From NCBI GenBank assembly GCA_046290675.1, contig JBKAHA010000011.1:153936-217935 (forward strand): a stretch of DNA of 64,000 nt. Direction: 5' to 3'. Position 1 is the first letter of the stretch; each line of letters starts with the position of its first letter. Both the position numbers and the translations under genes were made by a program. The notes under the pieces were generated by a model, which ran no database searches, was not told the origin of the DNA, and saw only the letters and a program-made list of their open reading frames with translations. This stretch comes from Aureliella sp046290675. Lineage in GTDB: Bacteria; Planctomycetota; Planctomycetia; Pirellulales; Pirellulaceae. This document shows, one piece after another, positions 25,594 to 35,060 of this stretch.

Positions 25594-26790
25594 CTACGCT
25601 TGGTCCCAAGCTTTGGCGACGGCTGCCGCGATGTTGGGGGCAACGCTTCGATCAAGTGGGTCGGGCAAGATGCGTTCGGGCGATGGATCGCGAACGAGGT
25701 AGGCCAGTTCATGGGCGGCGGCGATCTTCATCGGTTCCGTAATCTGGTTCGCCCGGGCGTCGAGCGCTCCTCGAAAGATGCCTGGGAATGCGAGGAGATT
25801 ATTCACTTGGTTTGGGAAGTCGCTGCGGCCTGTACCGACGACGGCCGCGCCGCCGGTGCGAGCCTCATCAGGCATGATCTCCGGAATGGGGTTGGCCATG
25901 GCAAGTACAATCGCCCGCGGTGCCATCGTCTTGATGTCGTCCGATGTGAGCAAGTTGCCTTTGCTGACACCGATAAACGCGTCGCTCCCGGCCAGGACTT
26001 CTTGAAGTGAACCACCACGGTTGTCGCGGTTGGTAAAGTTCAGGATCGCTTGCTTGGATTCATTCAGATCATTCCTGCCGGCGTGTATTGCGCCTTTCGA
26101 ATCGCAAACGATGACATCTTCTACCGGGATGCACAAGGACGGATCGTGTCCCACGCAACGCAGCAGTTTTGCAATGGCGGTGCCTGCCGCTCCAGCCCCG
26201 TTGATGACAACTTTGAGTGATTCTGGTCTTCGGTCTGTCACCTTAGCCGCGTTAAGCAAGGCGGCGAGCAGTACGATTGCTGTCCCATGCTGGTCGTCAT
26301 GAAAGACAGGGATGCCCAGATCTTGGAGCGCTTGCTCAATGACAAAGCACCTGGGCGCGGAAATGTCTTCAAGGTTGATTCCACCGAACACGGGTGCGAT
26401 TCGGCGAACCGTATCAATGATTTCTTGTTCGTCTTGAGTGTCAACGCAGATGGGGAAGGCATCGATGTTCGCAAATTCTTTCATCAACAGAGCTTTGCCT
26501 TCCATGACAGGAATCGCTCCCAATGGGCCGATATTGCCCAGTCCAAGTACGGCTGATCCATCGCTGACGATGCCGATGGTATTCCGCTTGATGGTCAGCT
26601 CGCGCGCTTGTGATGGGTCTGCAGCGATCAGTTCGCAGGGACGAGCTACTCCTGGCGTGTACGCGAGCGAAAGGTCGTCACGCGTGTCTACCGGGACTTT
26701 ACTGACCAACGAAATCTTGCCACGTAGTTGTCGATGGACAACCGCGCTTCGTTCGTAGATGTCCTTTTCGTTGCCCTCGTCTTGGCTCAT
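25594..26790 (-). CDS. Malic enzyme (malate dehydrogenase, decarboxylating), short form
   Basis: A 398-residue cytoplasmic enzyme converting malate to pyruvate and CO2 with reduction of NAD(P). Visible hallmarks are SLAYTPGVARPCELI, the substrate and metal region GPLGAIPVMEGKALLMKEF (catalytic Lys), the metal-binding stretch GINLEDISAPRCF, DDQHGTAIV, and the Rossmann motif NGAGAAGTAIAKLL. The length equals the malic domain alone; the C-terminal phosphotransacetylase-like part of MaeB-type proteins is absent. The ATG is preceded by a short GGA. It lies 73 bases downstream of the BNR-repeat gene on the same strand, but its metabolic role is unrelated and it may have its own promoter. NAD or NADP preference cannot be decided by eye. 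Confidence 0.95.
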   Translation of the reverse strand: MSQDEGNEKDIYERSAVVHRQLRGKISLVSKVPVDTRDDLSLAYTPGVARPCELIAADPSQARELTIKRNTIGIVSDGSAVLGLGNIGPLGAIPVMEGKALLMKEFANIDAFPICVDTQDEQEIIDTVRRIAPVFGGINLEDISAPRCFVIEQALQDLGIPVFHDDQHGTAIVLLAALLNAAKVTDRRPESLKVVINGAGAAGTAIAKLLRCVGHDPSLCIPVEDVIVCDSKGAIHAGRNDLNESKQAILNFTNRDNRGGSLQEVLAGSDAFIGVSKGNLLTSDDIKTMAPRAIVLAMANPIPEIMPDEARTGGAAVVGTGRSDFPNQVNNLLAFPGIFRGALDARANQITEPMKIAAAHELAYLVRDPSPERILPDPLDRSVAPNIAAAVAKAWDQA

Positions 26791-26863
26791 CTGATGTTCC
26801 GTCTAGATGCAAGGAATCACATGGGTTGTATCGCAGTTGGCCAGGTAGGTTGCCAACATCAAT

Positions 26864-29110
26864 TTAGTGGGAGGCCAAGGCCTGGATGGCGGCCGCGTCG
26901 ACAGCGAAGCAACTACGGCCGTGGGTACCGATGACCAAGATGTTATCACGCGGATGGACAAAAAGATCATAAACCGACGCGGTCGGCAAATTGCTGCTCA
27001 ATGAAATCCATTGCTTCCCGCCATCTTGGCTGGCGTAAACACCCATGTCGGTACCAACGTAAAGCAGGTTCGCAACGTGGGGATCTTCAACGATTACATT
27101 GACCGGCTCAAGCGGTAGACCCTTGCTAATATTGGTCCATGTCCGTCCCTGATCGTCAGAGCGGAAGACATAGGGAGCAAAGTCGTCTAGTCCCGCGCCC
27201 GACTGCGTCACGAAGACACGCTGTGGATCGTGCGGAGAAGCATGAACACGGGTCAGGCTACGGTGCGGTAGATCGCGACTGATATCGTTCCAAGTTTTGC
27301 CGTCGTCTTGAGTCATCCACAAATCGGCTCGATCGCTGCCCGCATAGAGTAGCCCGACTTTCAGCGGTGATTCCGCCAGCGTGGTGATGGCGGCATAGCG
27401 CGCACCGGGGATTTCACGATCGGAGATCAGGTTGTCACTGATGACTTGCCAATCTTCACCCCGAATCTCGGATTTAAACACTCGATTGGCAGCATAGTAG
27501 AGTGTCCCGCCGTCATGGGCAGAGGGGAAAAATGGAGTCATCCACGCAAACCGCAGCTCTTCACCACTGAGGCGAGGTTGAAGATTGACCGTTTTCCCCG
27601 TTCGCATGTTTTTCCGGCGCAGGGCGCCAAACTGATGTTCGTAGTAGATGAAATCACGATCGGTCGGGTCACGATAGGTGAAATAAGAATCGCCGCCACC
27701 CCACGGGTCTAAGTAGACATGCTTCCAGGCATCGGGTTCGTCGACACGAGGGCGGTTCGATACCGGGCCAAACAAAGCTGCGTTGTCCTGAGTACCAACG
27801 TAGACGTTGAATGGTTTGTCTAAGTCATAGGTGACGGCATAGGACTCCGCGATTGGCATGTTGTTCAGGTGCAGCCAAGTCTTACAGCGGTCATAGGTTT
27901 GGAATAGACCACCGTCGGTACCGAAAAGCAGGTGGTCGGAATTGTTCGGATTGATCCACATCGCATGAGTGTCTAAATGGATTACTTTCGCACCATGCGG
28001 ACGTAGGTGCACAATGTCGCCCGCGATTTTCTCAAAGGTCTTGCCTCCATCTCGCGTCACGAATGAGTTTTGACCAATGCTGTAAACCTCGTCCGCGTTG
28101 TCCGACGAAACACGGATCTCACACCAATCCCAGCGGGCTTGGAGGGCATCATAAGTTCGCGTCCAAGTCTTTCCTGCATCGAACGAGCGATAGAAGCCAT
28201 CCACATCGCCTTCGTCGGCTAAGGCATACATCTGATCTGGATTCGATGCCGCCAATGCGATGGCAATACGTCCAACCTGGGGACCTGTCGGCAGTCCGCC
28301 CTGGAGCGGATGCCAATGATCGCCGCCGTCCAATGATTGGTAGATGCCACTCTGCGTCTTCGGCAGTCGCTTTGATCCAGCGGGCCGTCCCCACAGGCTC
28401 GCGTAGAGAATATTGGGATTCGCCGGGTGCATGACCAAGTCGATGGCGGCCGTCTGCTCATTCAGGTACAGGACTCTCTCCCATGACTTGCCCCCATCTT
28501 GAGTTCGAAAGACACCTCTTTGTTCGTTCTCGCTGTTTTGGTGCCCAATCGCTGCGACGTAGACGGTGTTCGAGTCGTTGGGGTGCACGAGGACGCGAGC
28601 AACGTGCTGAGTGTCCTCCAGTCCCATGTGTTCCCACGATCGCCCTCCGTCGTTTGATCGGAAGATCCCGATTCCAGGTAGACTCGAGCGAGCCAGAAGG
28701 ACTTCGCCAGTACCTAACCAGATTGTTTCGGGAGCTTGGGGATCGAGGGCAACGTCTCCGATCGCAGCCGATGCTTGCTGGTCAAAGATGGGAGTCCAGG
28801 AAATCCCGTTGTTCACACTCTTCCACAATCCGCCAGAGCCAACTCCAACGTACAGGACAGATGGTTTGGTTGGATGCGCGGCGATGCATTCGATTCGTCC
28901 GCTCTGTAATTCAGGTCCGATCAGCTCCCACTTCAGTTCTCGCAAGGGCGATTCTTGCTGCATTTGCTGATGTTGGCGCCATGATTCGAGCCTCGCCTCC
29001 GCACTCGTTGGTGCGAAGTCATCTGCGGCCGCTGTCTGCGACATCGGAGGAAACGCAAGAAAGAAAATGGTAATCGTGAAGAGCGTTGCCGCTGGCAGAA
29101 TTGATTTCAT
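26864..29110 (-). CDS. BNR/sortilin-like repeat protein, exported
   Basis: The open frame starts at 29209, but the ATG at 29110 gives a normal signal peptide (LPAATLFTITIFFLAFPP...TAAADD) and about 748 residues. The mature protein is full of BNR or sortilin-type propeller repeats with the pattern S-x-D-x-G-x-T/S-W: SNDGGRSWEHM, TQDGGKSWERV, SLDGGDHWHPL, SFDAGKTWTRT, TQDDGKTWNDI, SDDQGRTWTNI, SQDGGKQWISL. It probably folds as one or two beta-propellers outside the cytoplasm. Sialidases and sortilin-like proteins share these repeats, but I see no sialidase catalytic arginines, so an enzymatic role is doubtful. It follows the sulfatase gene on the same strand with a 136-base gap and may belong to that glycan-related operon. 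Confidence 0.88.
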   Translation of the reverse strand: MKSILPAATLFTITIFFLAFPPMSQTAAADDFAPTSAEARLESWRQHQQMQQESPLRELKWELIGPELQSGRIECIAAHPTKPSVLYVGVGSGGLWKSVNNGISWTPIFDQQASAAIGDVALDPQAPETIWLGTGEVLLARSSLPGIGIFRSNDGGRSWEHMGLEDTQHVARVLVHPNDSNTVYVAAIGHQNSENEQRGVFRTQDGGKSWERVLYLNEQTAAIDLVMHPANPNILYASLWGRPAGSKRLPKTQSGIYQSLDGGDHWHPLQGGLPTGPQVGRIAIALAASNPDQMYALADEGDVDGFYRSFDAGKTWTRTYDALQARWDWCEIRVSSDNADEVYSIGQNSFVTRDGGKTFEKIAGDIVHLRPHGAKVIHLDTHAMWINPNNSDHLLFGTDGGLFQTYDRCKTWLHLNNMPIAESYAVTYDLDKPFNVYVGTQDNAALFGPVSNRPRVDEPDAWKHVYLDPWGGGDSYFTYRDPTDRDFIYYEHQFGALRRKNMRTGKTVNLQPRLSGEELRFAWMTPFFPSAHDGGTLYYAANRVFKSEIRGEDWQVISDNLISDREIPGARYAAITTLAESPLKVGLLYAGSDRADLWMTQDDGKTWNDISRDLPHRSLTRVHASPHDPQRVFVTQSGAGLDDFAPYVFRSDDQGRTWTNISKGLPLEPVNVIVEDPHVANLLYVGTDMGVYASQDGGKQWISLSSNLPTASVYDLFVHPRDNILVIGTHGRSCFAVDAAAIQALASH

Positions 29111-29246
29111 TCGATTTGACACGGAGGCGTATTCATTATGTTTTGGATCTGTCACGAAGACGAAGCAGCGACCACGCTCTGACGCAGCCAAATTCTTTTC
29201 GTTTCGCAAGCGTATTTTGTTCGAACACTTTGGAACTGTTTCGATC

Positions 29247-30800
29247 CTAGGGGTAGCGTTTGACCGAAACGTCGTTGGGTTGGTTTGGTCCGGGCGTGCT
29301 ACGCCCGCTCTGGATCAGGTCCTCAAGCAAAGTCTGCAGCTCTGCGAGTCGAGTTGGCTCGGCGGCAGCAAGATTATTGGACTCGCCAATGTCTTCTTTC
29401 AAATTGTAAAGCTGGAGTGGTTGGCTTTGATCTCCGCCTTTCCCCCATCCACCCGAACCTCTTGCAGCGATGTACTTCCAACTGCCTTTGCGAATACTGG
29501 GAACGCCTTTGCTTGAGCAGCTGACTGAATGGACTCGTATCGGTCGGTCTTCGCCGTGAAGCAGCGGAAGGAAGCTGAAGCTGTCTTCACCGGCGTCCGC
29601 TGGAAGCTCTACATCCAAAATGTCGGCAATCGTCGAAAGCACGTCGGCTTGGTGAACGAGTCGGTCGGAGGTTGTGCCAGATGCAACGACTCCGGGCCAA
29701 CGTACCACGAAGGGGACTCGGTGGCCTCCTTCCCAGACGTCGGCTTTGTAGCCACGAAGTGGTCCACTCGGGTAGTGTCCCATTTGCTCTAGATCGGTGA
29801 CTCCGATATAGGGTGCACATCCGTTGTCACTCGTGAAAAGGACAAACGTGTTGTCCGCCGCCCCAGAGCCGTCCAATGCCGCGAGGACTTGACCGATGAT
29901 GGCATCCGTCTCCATGACAAAATCAGCGTAGAGGTTGAGATCGCTTTTGCCTTTCCATTCTTCGTTGACGGACAGTGGAGTGTGGGGAGACGTTAAGGGA
30001 AGGTACAGCAAGAATGGATTGGGCTGCTCGGCAGCCGAACGGATAAACGCACTCGCACGCTCTCCGAGGGCAGGCAGAATGGGTTCCAGTGTCCAGCCAT
30101 CGACGGCAGGTCCCTGCTGGCTGGCTTGGTTTTTAACGAAAAGTTCCGGCGCTGCGAACTCGGAAGGAATGCCGACGGTTCGATCGTTCTCGATGAAACA
30201 ATAGGGTGGCCAATTCGGAACGTCGGTGCCGAAATACGAATCGAAACCAACGGCAGTGGGGCCGCCTGGAATCGGCTTCGAGAATACGTCCCCCCAGGCA
30301 CGGCGTTGTTCTTCGGTGGCTTGAAGATCCTTCTTGCCCTTGTAGCCGGTTGATCGAAACAGAGCCTTCTGTTCGTCCGTGATTGGCCAGTCCCAACCTA
30401 AATGCCATTTGCCGATGCAAGCCGTTTGATAGCCTTGTTGTTTCGCAAGTGAGCCTACGGTCATTCGGGTCGCAGGAATAAGCGGTTTGCCCCACAGTGA
30501 AACAATGCCACTTTGCAACCGCGAACGCCAGTGATAACGGCCGGTGAGAATCGTATAACGCGAGGGCGAGCAGACTCCTGACGAAGAGTGTCCGTCGGTG
30601 AAACGCATTCCCTCGGCGGCGAGGCGATCCATGTTGGGCGTTGCAATTCGGCCCCGGTCGGGGTTGTAGCACTGAACATCGCCATAGCCGAGGTCGTCCG
30701 CGTAGATCAATACGATGTTGGGGCGGTCTTGGCTGTAGGCGACTGCAACGCATAGGGTGAACAGCCACGCGGAGGAACAAGCGACGCAGCGTATCAACAT
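29247..30800 (-). CDS. Sulfatase (formylglycine-dependent), exported
   Basis: A 517-residue arylsulfatase-like enzyme with a signal peptide (SAWLFTLCVAVAYSQD). The metal-site motif IYADDLGYGDVQCYNPDRG and the modification signature CSPSRYTILTGRYHWRS are both intact, and FTSDNGCAPYIGV and KADVWEGGHRVPFVVRWPG fit conserved segments. The CSPSR cysteine must be converted to formylglycine by an enzyme encoded elsewhere, since the only FGE-like domain in the window (35061-40409) lacks the catalytic cysteines. It is divergent in sequence from the sulfatase at 1807-3225. It lies 45 bases after the DUF1592 cytochrome gene on the same strand, so they are probably cotranscribed. Substrate unknown; sulfated polysaccharide is likely. 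Confidence 0.95.
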   Translation of the reverse strand: MLIRCVACSSAWLFTLCVAVAYSQDRPNIVLIYADDLGYGDVQCYNPDRGRIATPNMDRLAAEGMRFTDGHSSSGVCSPSRYTILTGRYHWRSRLQSGIVSLWGKPLIPATRMTVGSLAKQQGYQTACIGKWHLGWDWPITDEQKALFRSTGYKGKKDLQATEEQRRAWGDVFSKPIPGGPTAVGFDSYFGTDVPNWPPYCFIENDRTVGIPSEFAAPELFVKNQASQQGPAVDGWTLEPILPALGERASAFIRSAAEQPNPFLLYLPLTSPHTPLSVNEEWKGKSDLNLYADFVMETDAIIGQVLAALDGSGAADNTFVLFTSDNGCAPYIGVTDLEQMGHYPSGPLRGYKADVWEGGHRVPFVVRWPGVVASGTTSDRLVHQADVLSTIADILDVELPADAGEDSFSFLPLLHGEDRPIRVHSVSCSSKGVPSIRKGSWKYIAARGSGGWGKGGDQSQPLQLYNLKEDIGESNNLAAAEPTRLAELQTLLEDLIQSGRSTPGPNQPNDVSVKRYP

Positions 30801-30845
30801 GTTTTTCCCGTATCGTGAGAGATCGTGAGTAGCGAATTGTAGGCG

Positions 30846-33407
30846 TTAACGTGAGCGAAAGATCTGGCTGGTCAAGACTTCGAAGACCAGAGAGCGGAGA
30901 CCCAGATCCTCTGATTGCAGACGATCGACAATGTCGTTGATCTCATAGCGATCTGCAGACTCCATGTGCCGGCCTGTTGAATAGCTCAAGAGCTGGGACA
31001 CGAGATGCCTTGTAAATGCCTCGTGGCGGCTGGACACCAAGGCCGACTTGAATTCCTGGAAACCATCGTAGCTTTCACCGGATGGTAGCTTACCGGTCGT
31101 GTCGATCGTTGCTCTCTTCCTGCCCTTTTGGCTGGGGTACTTCTCACGCCAGCGTCCGGTTGGATCGAATGTTTCTAGTGCAAAGCCCATCGGATCGATC
31201 TTGCGATGGCATACGTTGCAAGTCTGGTCTTGGCTGTGCTTTTCCAGCCGTTCGCGAATCGTGGTCGCACCGCGAACATCAGAGTCAATCGAGGGGACTT
31301 CATCGGGAGGCGGTGGCGGAGGGTCACCGAGAATGTTCTCCAATACCCAGACGCCGCGCGTCACCGGCGATGTGTCCACGCCGTTGGCGCTGACCGTCAG
31401 GACACCGGCCATGCCCAAAACACCACCACGTTGTGTGTTTTCAGCCAAGCTGACGCGTTGGAATCCGTCTGCCAGTGTGAGTGTTTCTTTCTCTGGCAAG
31501 TCATAATGCCTGGCGAGATTCTTGTCGACAAACGTGTAGTCTGAGTCCAAGAAATCCACGATCGTACCGTTCGTTTTCAGCACATGCCGAAAGAACTCGT
31601 GGGCTTCACGCTTCATCGACTTCGGCAGGTTCTCGGCATAGTAGGCTCGGGCAGATTTTCTCGGCGGAGGCAAGTTGCCAATGTCTTTCAGGTTGAGCCA
31701 AGCGTCCAAGAAACCAGTAATGAAGGAGTCGGAACGAGGGTCGTTGAGCAGTCGTTCGATTTGAGATTGTAGTACTTTATCGTCCAGTAGTTCTCCGGAT
31801 TGGGCCAACTCAAACAAGGTGTCGTCTGGCGGTGCCGTCCACAGGGCGTAAGACAGGCGGGTGGCCAGGTCGAAAGGATTCAAGTTCTTTTCGTCCTCCG
31901 GCGTGACTTCGCTCAGGTATAGAAACGACGGAGAGCAAAGAACAAGTTTGACTGTATCCAAAGCGGCTTGGCGGGCCGACGCTTTTTCCGCGACTCGCTT
32001 GCTGTAGAGCGATTCTATCCGCTCGCGATCCGCTTCAACGAGCGGTCGGCGGTACGCACGTTGAGCGAAACCGTATAGTTGCTCAAGTGCGGATTCAGGT
32101 TGAAAACCGCTTTCGCCAAAGACCGCAACTTCTTCGGCGGAGCCTCCCGTTTCGGCGATGGGCCCTCGGATTTTGATTTCGCCGATTCGAATGTGAGGCA
32201 ACGCGCCCTCGCGCAGAATGCTGACTCGGCTTACTCCGTCCTTAGGATCCTTGAACTCATCTTTGTACCTCTTGTTGACCTCGATCACGGAGGCACGTGA
32301 TTCGTAGGGACCATTGGGGAAAATGAATCGAGGCGTCTGCCCGGCTTCTAGCCAAACTTGGAATCGAATCCACTCTGGTTCCTCGTCCGGAACAATTGCT
32401 TGGGCGAGGATCGGTTCGATGGCTTGTGGGTAATGAATATGTCCCTTGGTGACATCACCGGGAACGACCGCCAGTTGGAACGGTTCGGAGAAGTCGATGT
32501 GGAAAATATCGGGATCGTAGTGCGTGTCCCGGTGCATCGCTTGGGCGTTGACTTCAATGTCGTACAAACCCGACACCGGGACACCGTCAAGGAAGTCTTC
32601 GATATGTCCGTAGCCACCCTGTCTGGTATCTGTGTTCGGCTGCTCGTAGAGGCACAAGTATTCGAAATTCAGGGCGCTCCTGTGAGGCCCATTGAGCTCC
32701 TCATACTGAACGAAGTTGTCTTTGAAGTGCCACTCCTGCGGTTCCATCTGAATTTTGCCCAACCGTAGTTCGACAAGCCGATTGGCCGCTTGGAAGTATT
32801 GGTCTAAAAGAAAGCCCGAGGTGACGAGCGAAGCTCCGATGGTGTCGATCGACTCGCTGGCATCTTCCTTAGGGAATTCGGCTGTTAAACCAAGTGTGTC
32901 GACACGGCGACCGAACAACGTAGTCAGCGTGTTTTCGTACTCGCGGTTGGAAAGCCGACGGAGAACGGTCCGTGACTGATTGCCTTCGAAAACGCTCCGC
33001 GCTTGCAAGATGCTCTCACGAAGCGCCGTCACCAAAGCAACTCGTTCATCATTGCTTGGCTGCTCAACGTCCTCTGGGGGCATCTGCTTCAAAGTGACTT
33101 GGTCGATGATTTCGTCGGCAGCGATCAATTGGCCTTCCGTGACGATAGGGAGTTCGAACGAATCGAAGGCTCGCTCTCCCTCGGGAGAGTCGCTGGAGTG
33201 ACAATCGATGCAATATTGGCCGAGGAAACGATTTACCAGCGCAGACCGTTCGCTCGCAACTTGTTCTCTCGCTGGCGGGGCCTCGACGGTGTCGGGGCGT
33301 TGAGCAATTCCGATTCTTGCGCTGCCTGCCAGCAAGCAGATCAAGCTCACAGCGGCAAGCAATCGAACCAGTGCAACGCATCGCGGCAAGTCCTTGAAAT
33401 GGATCAT
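30846..33407 (-). CDS. DUF1592-family planctomycete cytochrome, exported
   Basis: An 853-residue protein with a signal peptide (LLAAVSLICLLAGSARIGIAQ). An N-terminal PSCyt1-type heme motif (YCIDCHSSDSPEGERAFDSF) is followed by the standard set for this family: DUF1587 (TVLRRLSNREYENTLTTLFG), DUF1595 (YRRPLVEADRERIESLYSK), DUF1592 (PFDLATRLSYALWTAPPDD), DUF1588 (RGGVLGMAGVLTVSANG) and DUF1585 at the C-terminus. A second Cys/His motif near the end, CNVCHRKIDP, also fits heme binding, so up to two hemes are likely. These proteins act outside the cytoplasm and are always paired with a DUF1552 partner, as here immediately upstream. Role in oxidising a carbon substrate is commonly assumed but not shown. 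Confidence 0.93.
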   Translation of the reverse strand: MIHFKDLPRCVALVRLLAAVSLICLLAGSARIGIAQRPDTVEAPPAREQVASERSALVNRFLGQYCIDCHSSDSPEGERAFDSFELPIVTEGQLIAADEIIDQVTLKQMPPEDVEQPSNDERVALVTALRESILQARSVFEGNQSRTVLRRLSNREYENTLTTLFGRRVDTLGLTAEFPKEDASESIDTIGASLVTSGFLLDQYFQAANRLVELRLGKIQMEPQEWHFKDNFVQYEELNGPHRSALNFEYLCLYEQPNTDTRQGGYGHIEDFLDGVPVSGLYDIEVNAQAMHRDTHYDPDIFHIDFSEPFQLAVVPGDVTKGHIHYPQAIEPILAQAIVPDEEPEWIRFQVWLEAGQTPRFIFPNGPYESRASVIEVNKRYKDEFKDPKDGVSRVSILREGALPHIRIGEIKIRGPIAETGGSAEEVAVFGESGFQPESALEQLYGFAQRAYRRPLVEADRERIESLYSKRVAEKASARQAALDTVKLVLCSPSFLYLSEVTPEDEKNLNPFDLATRLSYALWTAPPDDTLFELAQSGELLDDKVLQSQIERLLNDPRSDSFITGFLDAWLNLKDIGNLPPPRKSARAYYAENLPKSMKREAHEFFRHVLKTNGTIVDFLDSDYTFVDKNLARHYDLPEKETLTLADGFQRVSLAENTQRGGVLGMAGVLTVSANGVDTSPVTRGVWVLENILGDPPPPPPDEVPSIDSDVRGATTIRERLEKHSQDQTCNVCHRKIDPMGFALETFDPTGRWREKYPSQKGRKRATIDTTGKLPSGESYDGFQEFKSALVSSRHEAFTRHLVSQLLSYSTGRHMESADRYEINDIVDRLQSEDLGLRSLVFEVLTSQIFRSR

Positions 33408-33555
33408 AGCGCCGTTCGGTAGGAAATGGTGGGAGGCAGGTGAGAGATCAACGGCGACAACGGTCCTGGGCGGTGCTTTGCTGATCGAATCGTCGACCTT
33501 TTGAAACTCTCGCAGGGTGTGGCAAGGTCGGCGGAGGGACTCATGTTAGCGTTGG

Positions 33556-34830
33556 TTAGCTGAATGTTCCGGTGCTAGTGCCGAACGCTTCCGTTTCGAT
33601 GCCCATCTTTTGAGCGATGTCGAGATATAGATTGCAGAGTCGGGTTTTACCCGGACCACCCGACTGCACTTTCTTGAACTCGCCAGTCGCATAGTCGCCA
33701 CCGGCCAATACCACGGGTAGATCGGAATTGGTATGCGAGCTTCCATTGCCCATGCCGCTTCCAAACAAGACGGCGGTCGTATCGAGTAGCGATTGTTCTC
33801 CATCCTGCATCGAAGCTAGTCGTGACAAGAATTTGTTGAATTGCTCGAGTTGGTACGTTTCCAACGTTACCAAATGGTTCACCTTCTCTTCGTCGTTGCC
33901 GTGGTGAGAAAGGCTGTGGTACGACTGGTCGATACCGAGGTTCTGCGGGAGGAAACTGCCGCCGATTTCGAGCGTTGCGACACGAGTCGAATCCGTCTGT
34001 AGAGCCAGCGCGATCAACTCGTAGAGCATCGGTAAATCGTCGACCGTGTTCGTGTTGGCAGGCTGCTCAAATGGCGCCTCTGGTTTAGGGTGGTCAGACC
34101 AACGCTTGCGGACTTCGAGGCGTTTTTCAACATCGCGGATCGAGCTGAAGTACTCGTCCAGTTTATTTTTGTCTTCTTGGTTCACGCGCTTGGACAGGGC
34201 ACCGGCTTCCTCTCGAATCGAGTCAAGTATCGAGGCTTGGAGGGTGTTCGCTTTCTGTTGTTGAGTCTGCTTCTCTGGGGAGTCAGAGACAAAGAGTTTC
34301 TGAAATAAGTCAGAAGGATTGGTGATCGGCGGGACTCGGATACCGGACTTCGTCCACGAGAGTTGGCAGCCGCCATGGATGCCACCTTCGGAGCCTACCG
34401 TCAATGATGGAAAACGTGTTGCTTTGCCAATTTCGTCGGCGATGAATTGATCGATTGTGACGTTGCCATCACGGCGATGTTTTGATTCGTGATGCAGTAC
34501 ACCCGAAAGAAACGTATGCACGGCAAAGTGGCCACCGCGGAGTCCATGATCCAATCCTCGGTAGACCGTAAGGTTACCGAAGTTCTCGGCCAGCGGCTTG
34601 AGGAGTTTCGTTGCTGCGAAATCCTTGCCCGCTTCATCCGGGAAAAAATGCTTCTGCTGGAAACCGAGCAAGTTGCCTATGGCGACGAAGCGGCGGAGTG
34701 CCCCACCCGTCGAGGAATTGAGAATCGCACCCGAAACCGAGTTCATGGGCAGCGACGCTAGGCTCGGAAGAGCCAATGCACCGGCGGCGGAGCGGAGGAC
34801 AAAACGGCGGCGATTGAGTGAGTTATTCAT
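33556..34830 (-). CDS. DUF1552 protein with Tat signal, partner of the DUF1592 cytochrome
   Basis: A 424-residue protein with a twin-arginine type leader: NRRRFVLRSAAGALALPSLA. It should therefore be folded, perhaps with a cofactor, before export. The body matches DUF1552: FVAIGNLLGFQQKHFFPDE, GHFAVHTFLSG, MLYELIALALQTDSTRVATL and SYHSLSHHGNDEEK, with many conserved His and Asp residues that could bind metal. The gene heads a probable four-gene minus-strand operon with the DUF1592 cytochrome (148-base gap), a sulfatase and a BNR-repeat protein. The DUF1552/DUF1592 pair is widespread in planctomycetes and verrucomicrobia, and a hydrolase or oxidoreductase function is suspected but unproven. 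Confidence 0.93.
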   Translation of the reverse strand: MNNSLNRRRFVLRSAAGALALPSLASLPMNSVSGAILNSSTGGALRRFVAIGNLLGFQQKHFFPDEAGKDFAATKLLKPLAENFGNLTVYRGLDHGLRGGHFAVHTFLSGVLHHESKHRRDGNVTIDQFIADEIGKATRFPSLTVGSEGGIHGGCQLSWTKSGIRVPPITNPSDLFQKLFVSDSPEKQTQQQKANTLQASILDSIREEAGALSKRVNQEDKNKLDEYFSSIRDVEKRLEVRKRWSDHPKPEAPFEQPANTNTVDDLPMLYELIALALQTDSTRVATLEIGGSFLPQNLGIDQSYHSLSHHGNDEEKVNHLVTLETYQLEQFNKFLSRLASMQDGEQSLLDTTAVLFGSGMGNGSSHTNSDLPVVLAGGDYATGEFKKVQSGGPGKTRLCNLYLDIAQKMGIETEAFGTSTGTFS

Positions 34831-35060
34831 AGGATTAAGAATACATCATCTGCGATCCTAGGTAAAACTCGGTTTCAAATTGCTTGGTTTCGTCAGGGGC
34901 GTAAATAGGGGGGCTTTTGCGTCGGAACGTAACCGATGCGCGGGGGTGACCCGTGCAAACGTTGCCCAGTGCTGCCGACGCCCGGCGCTGCCAAGGCCAG
35001 CGCAAACGATGGTAAGCGCTGCCCTGCTTGCCAGTCAAACAGCGCTGAGCACGGTCATGC
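34831..35060. other. Gap between giant kinase gene end and DUF1552 operon
   Basis: These 230 bases should hold the promoter of the DUF1552 operon and the end of the kinase transcript. A weak GAGCA/TGCTC hairpin occurs just after the kinase stop. No gene was seen. Confidence 0.4.
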
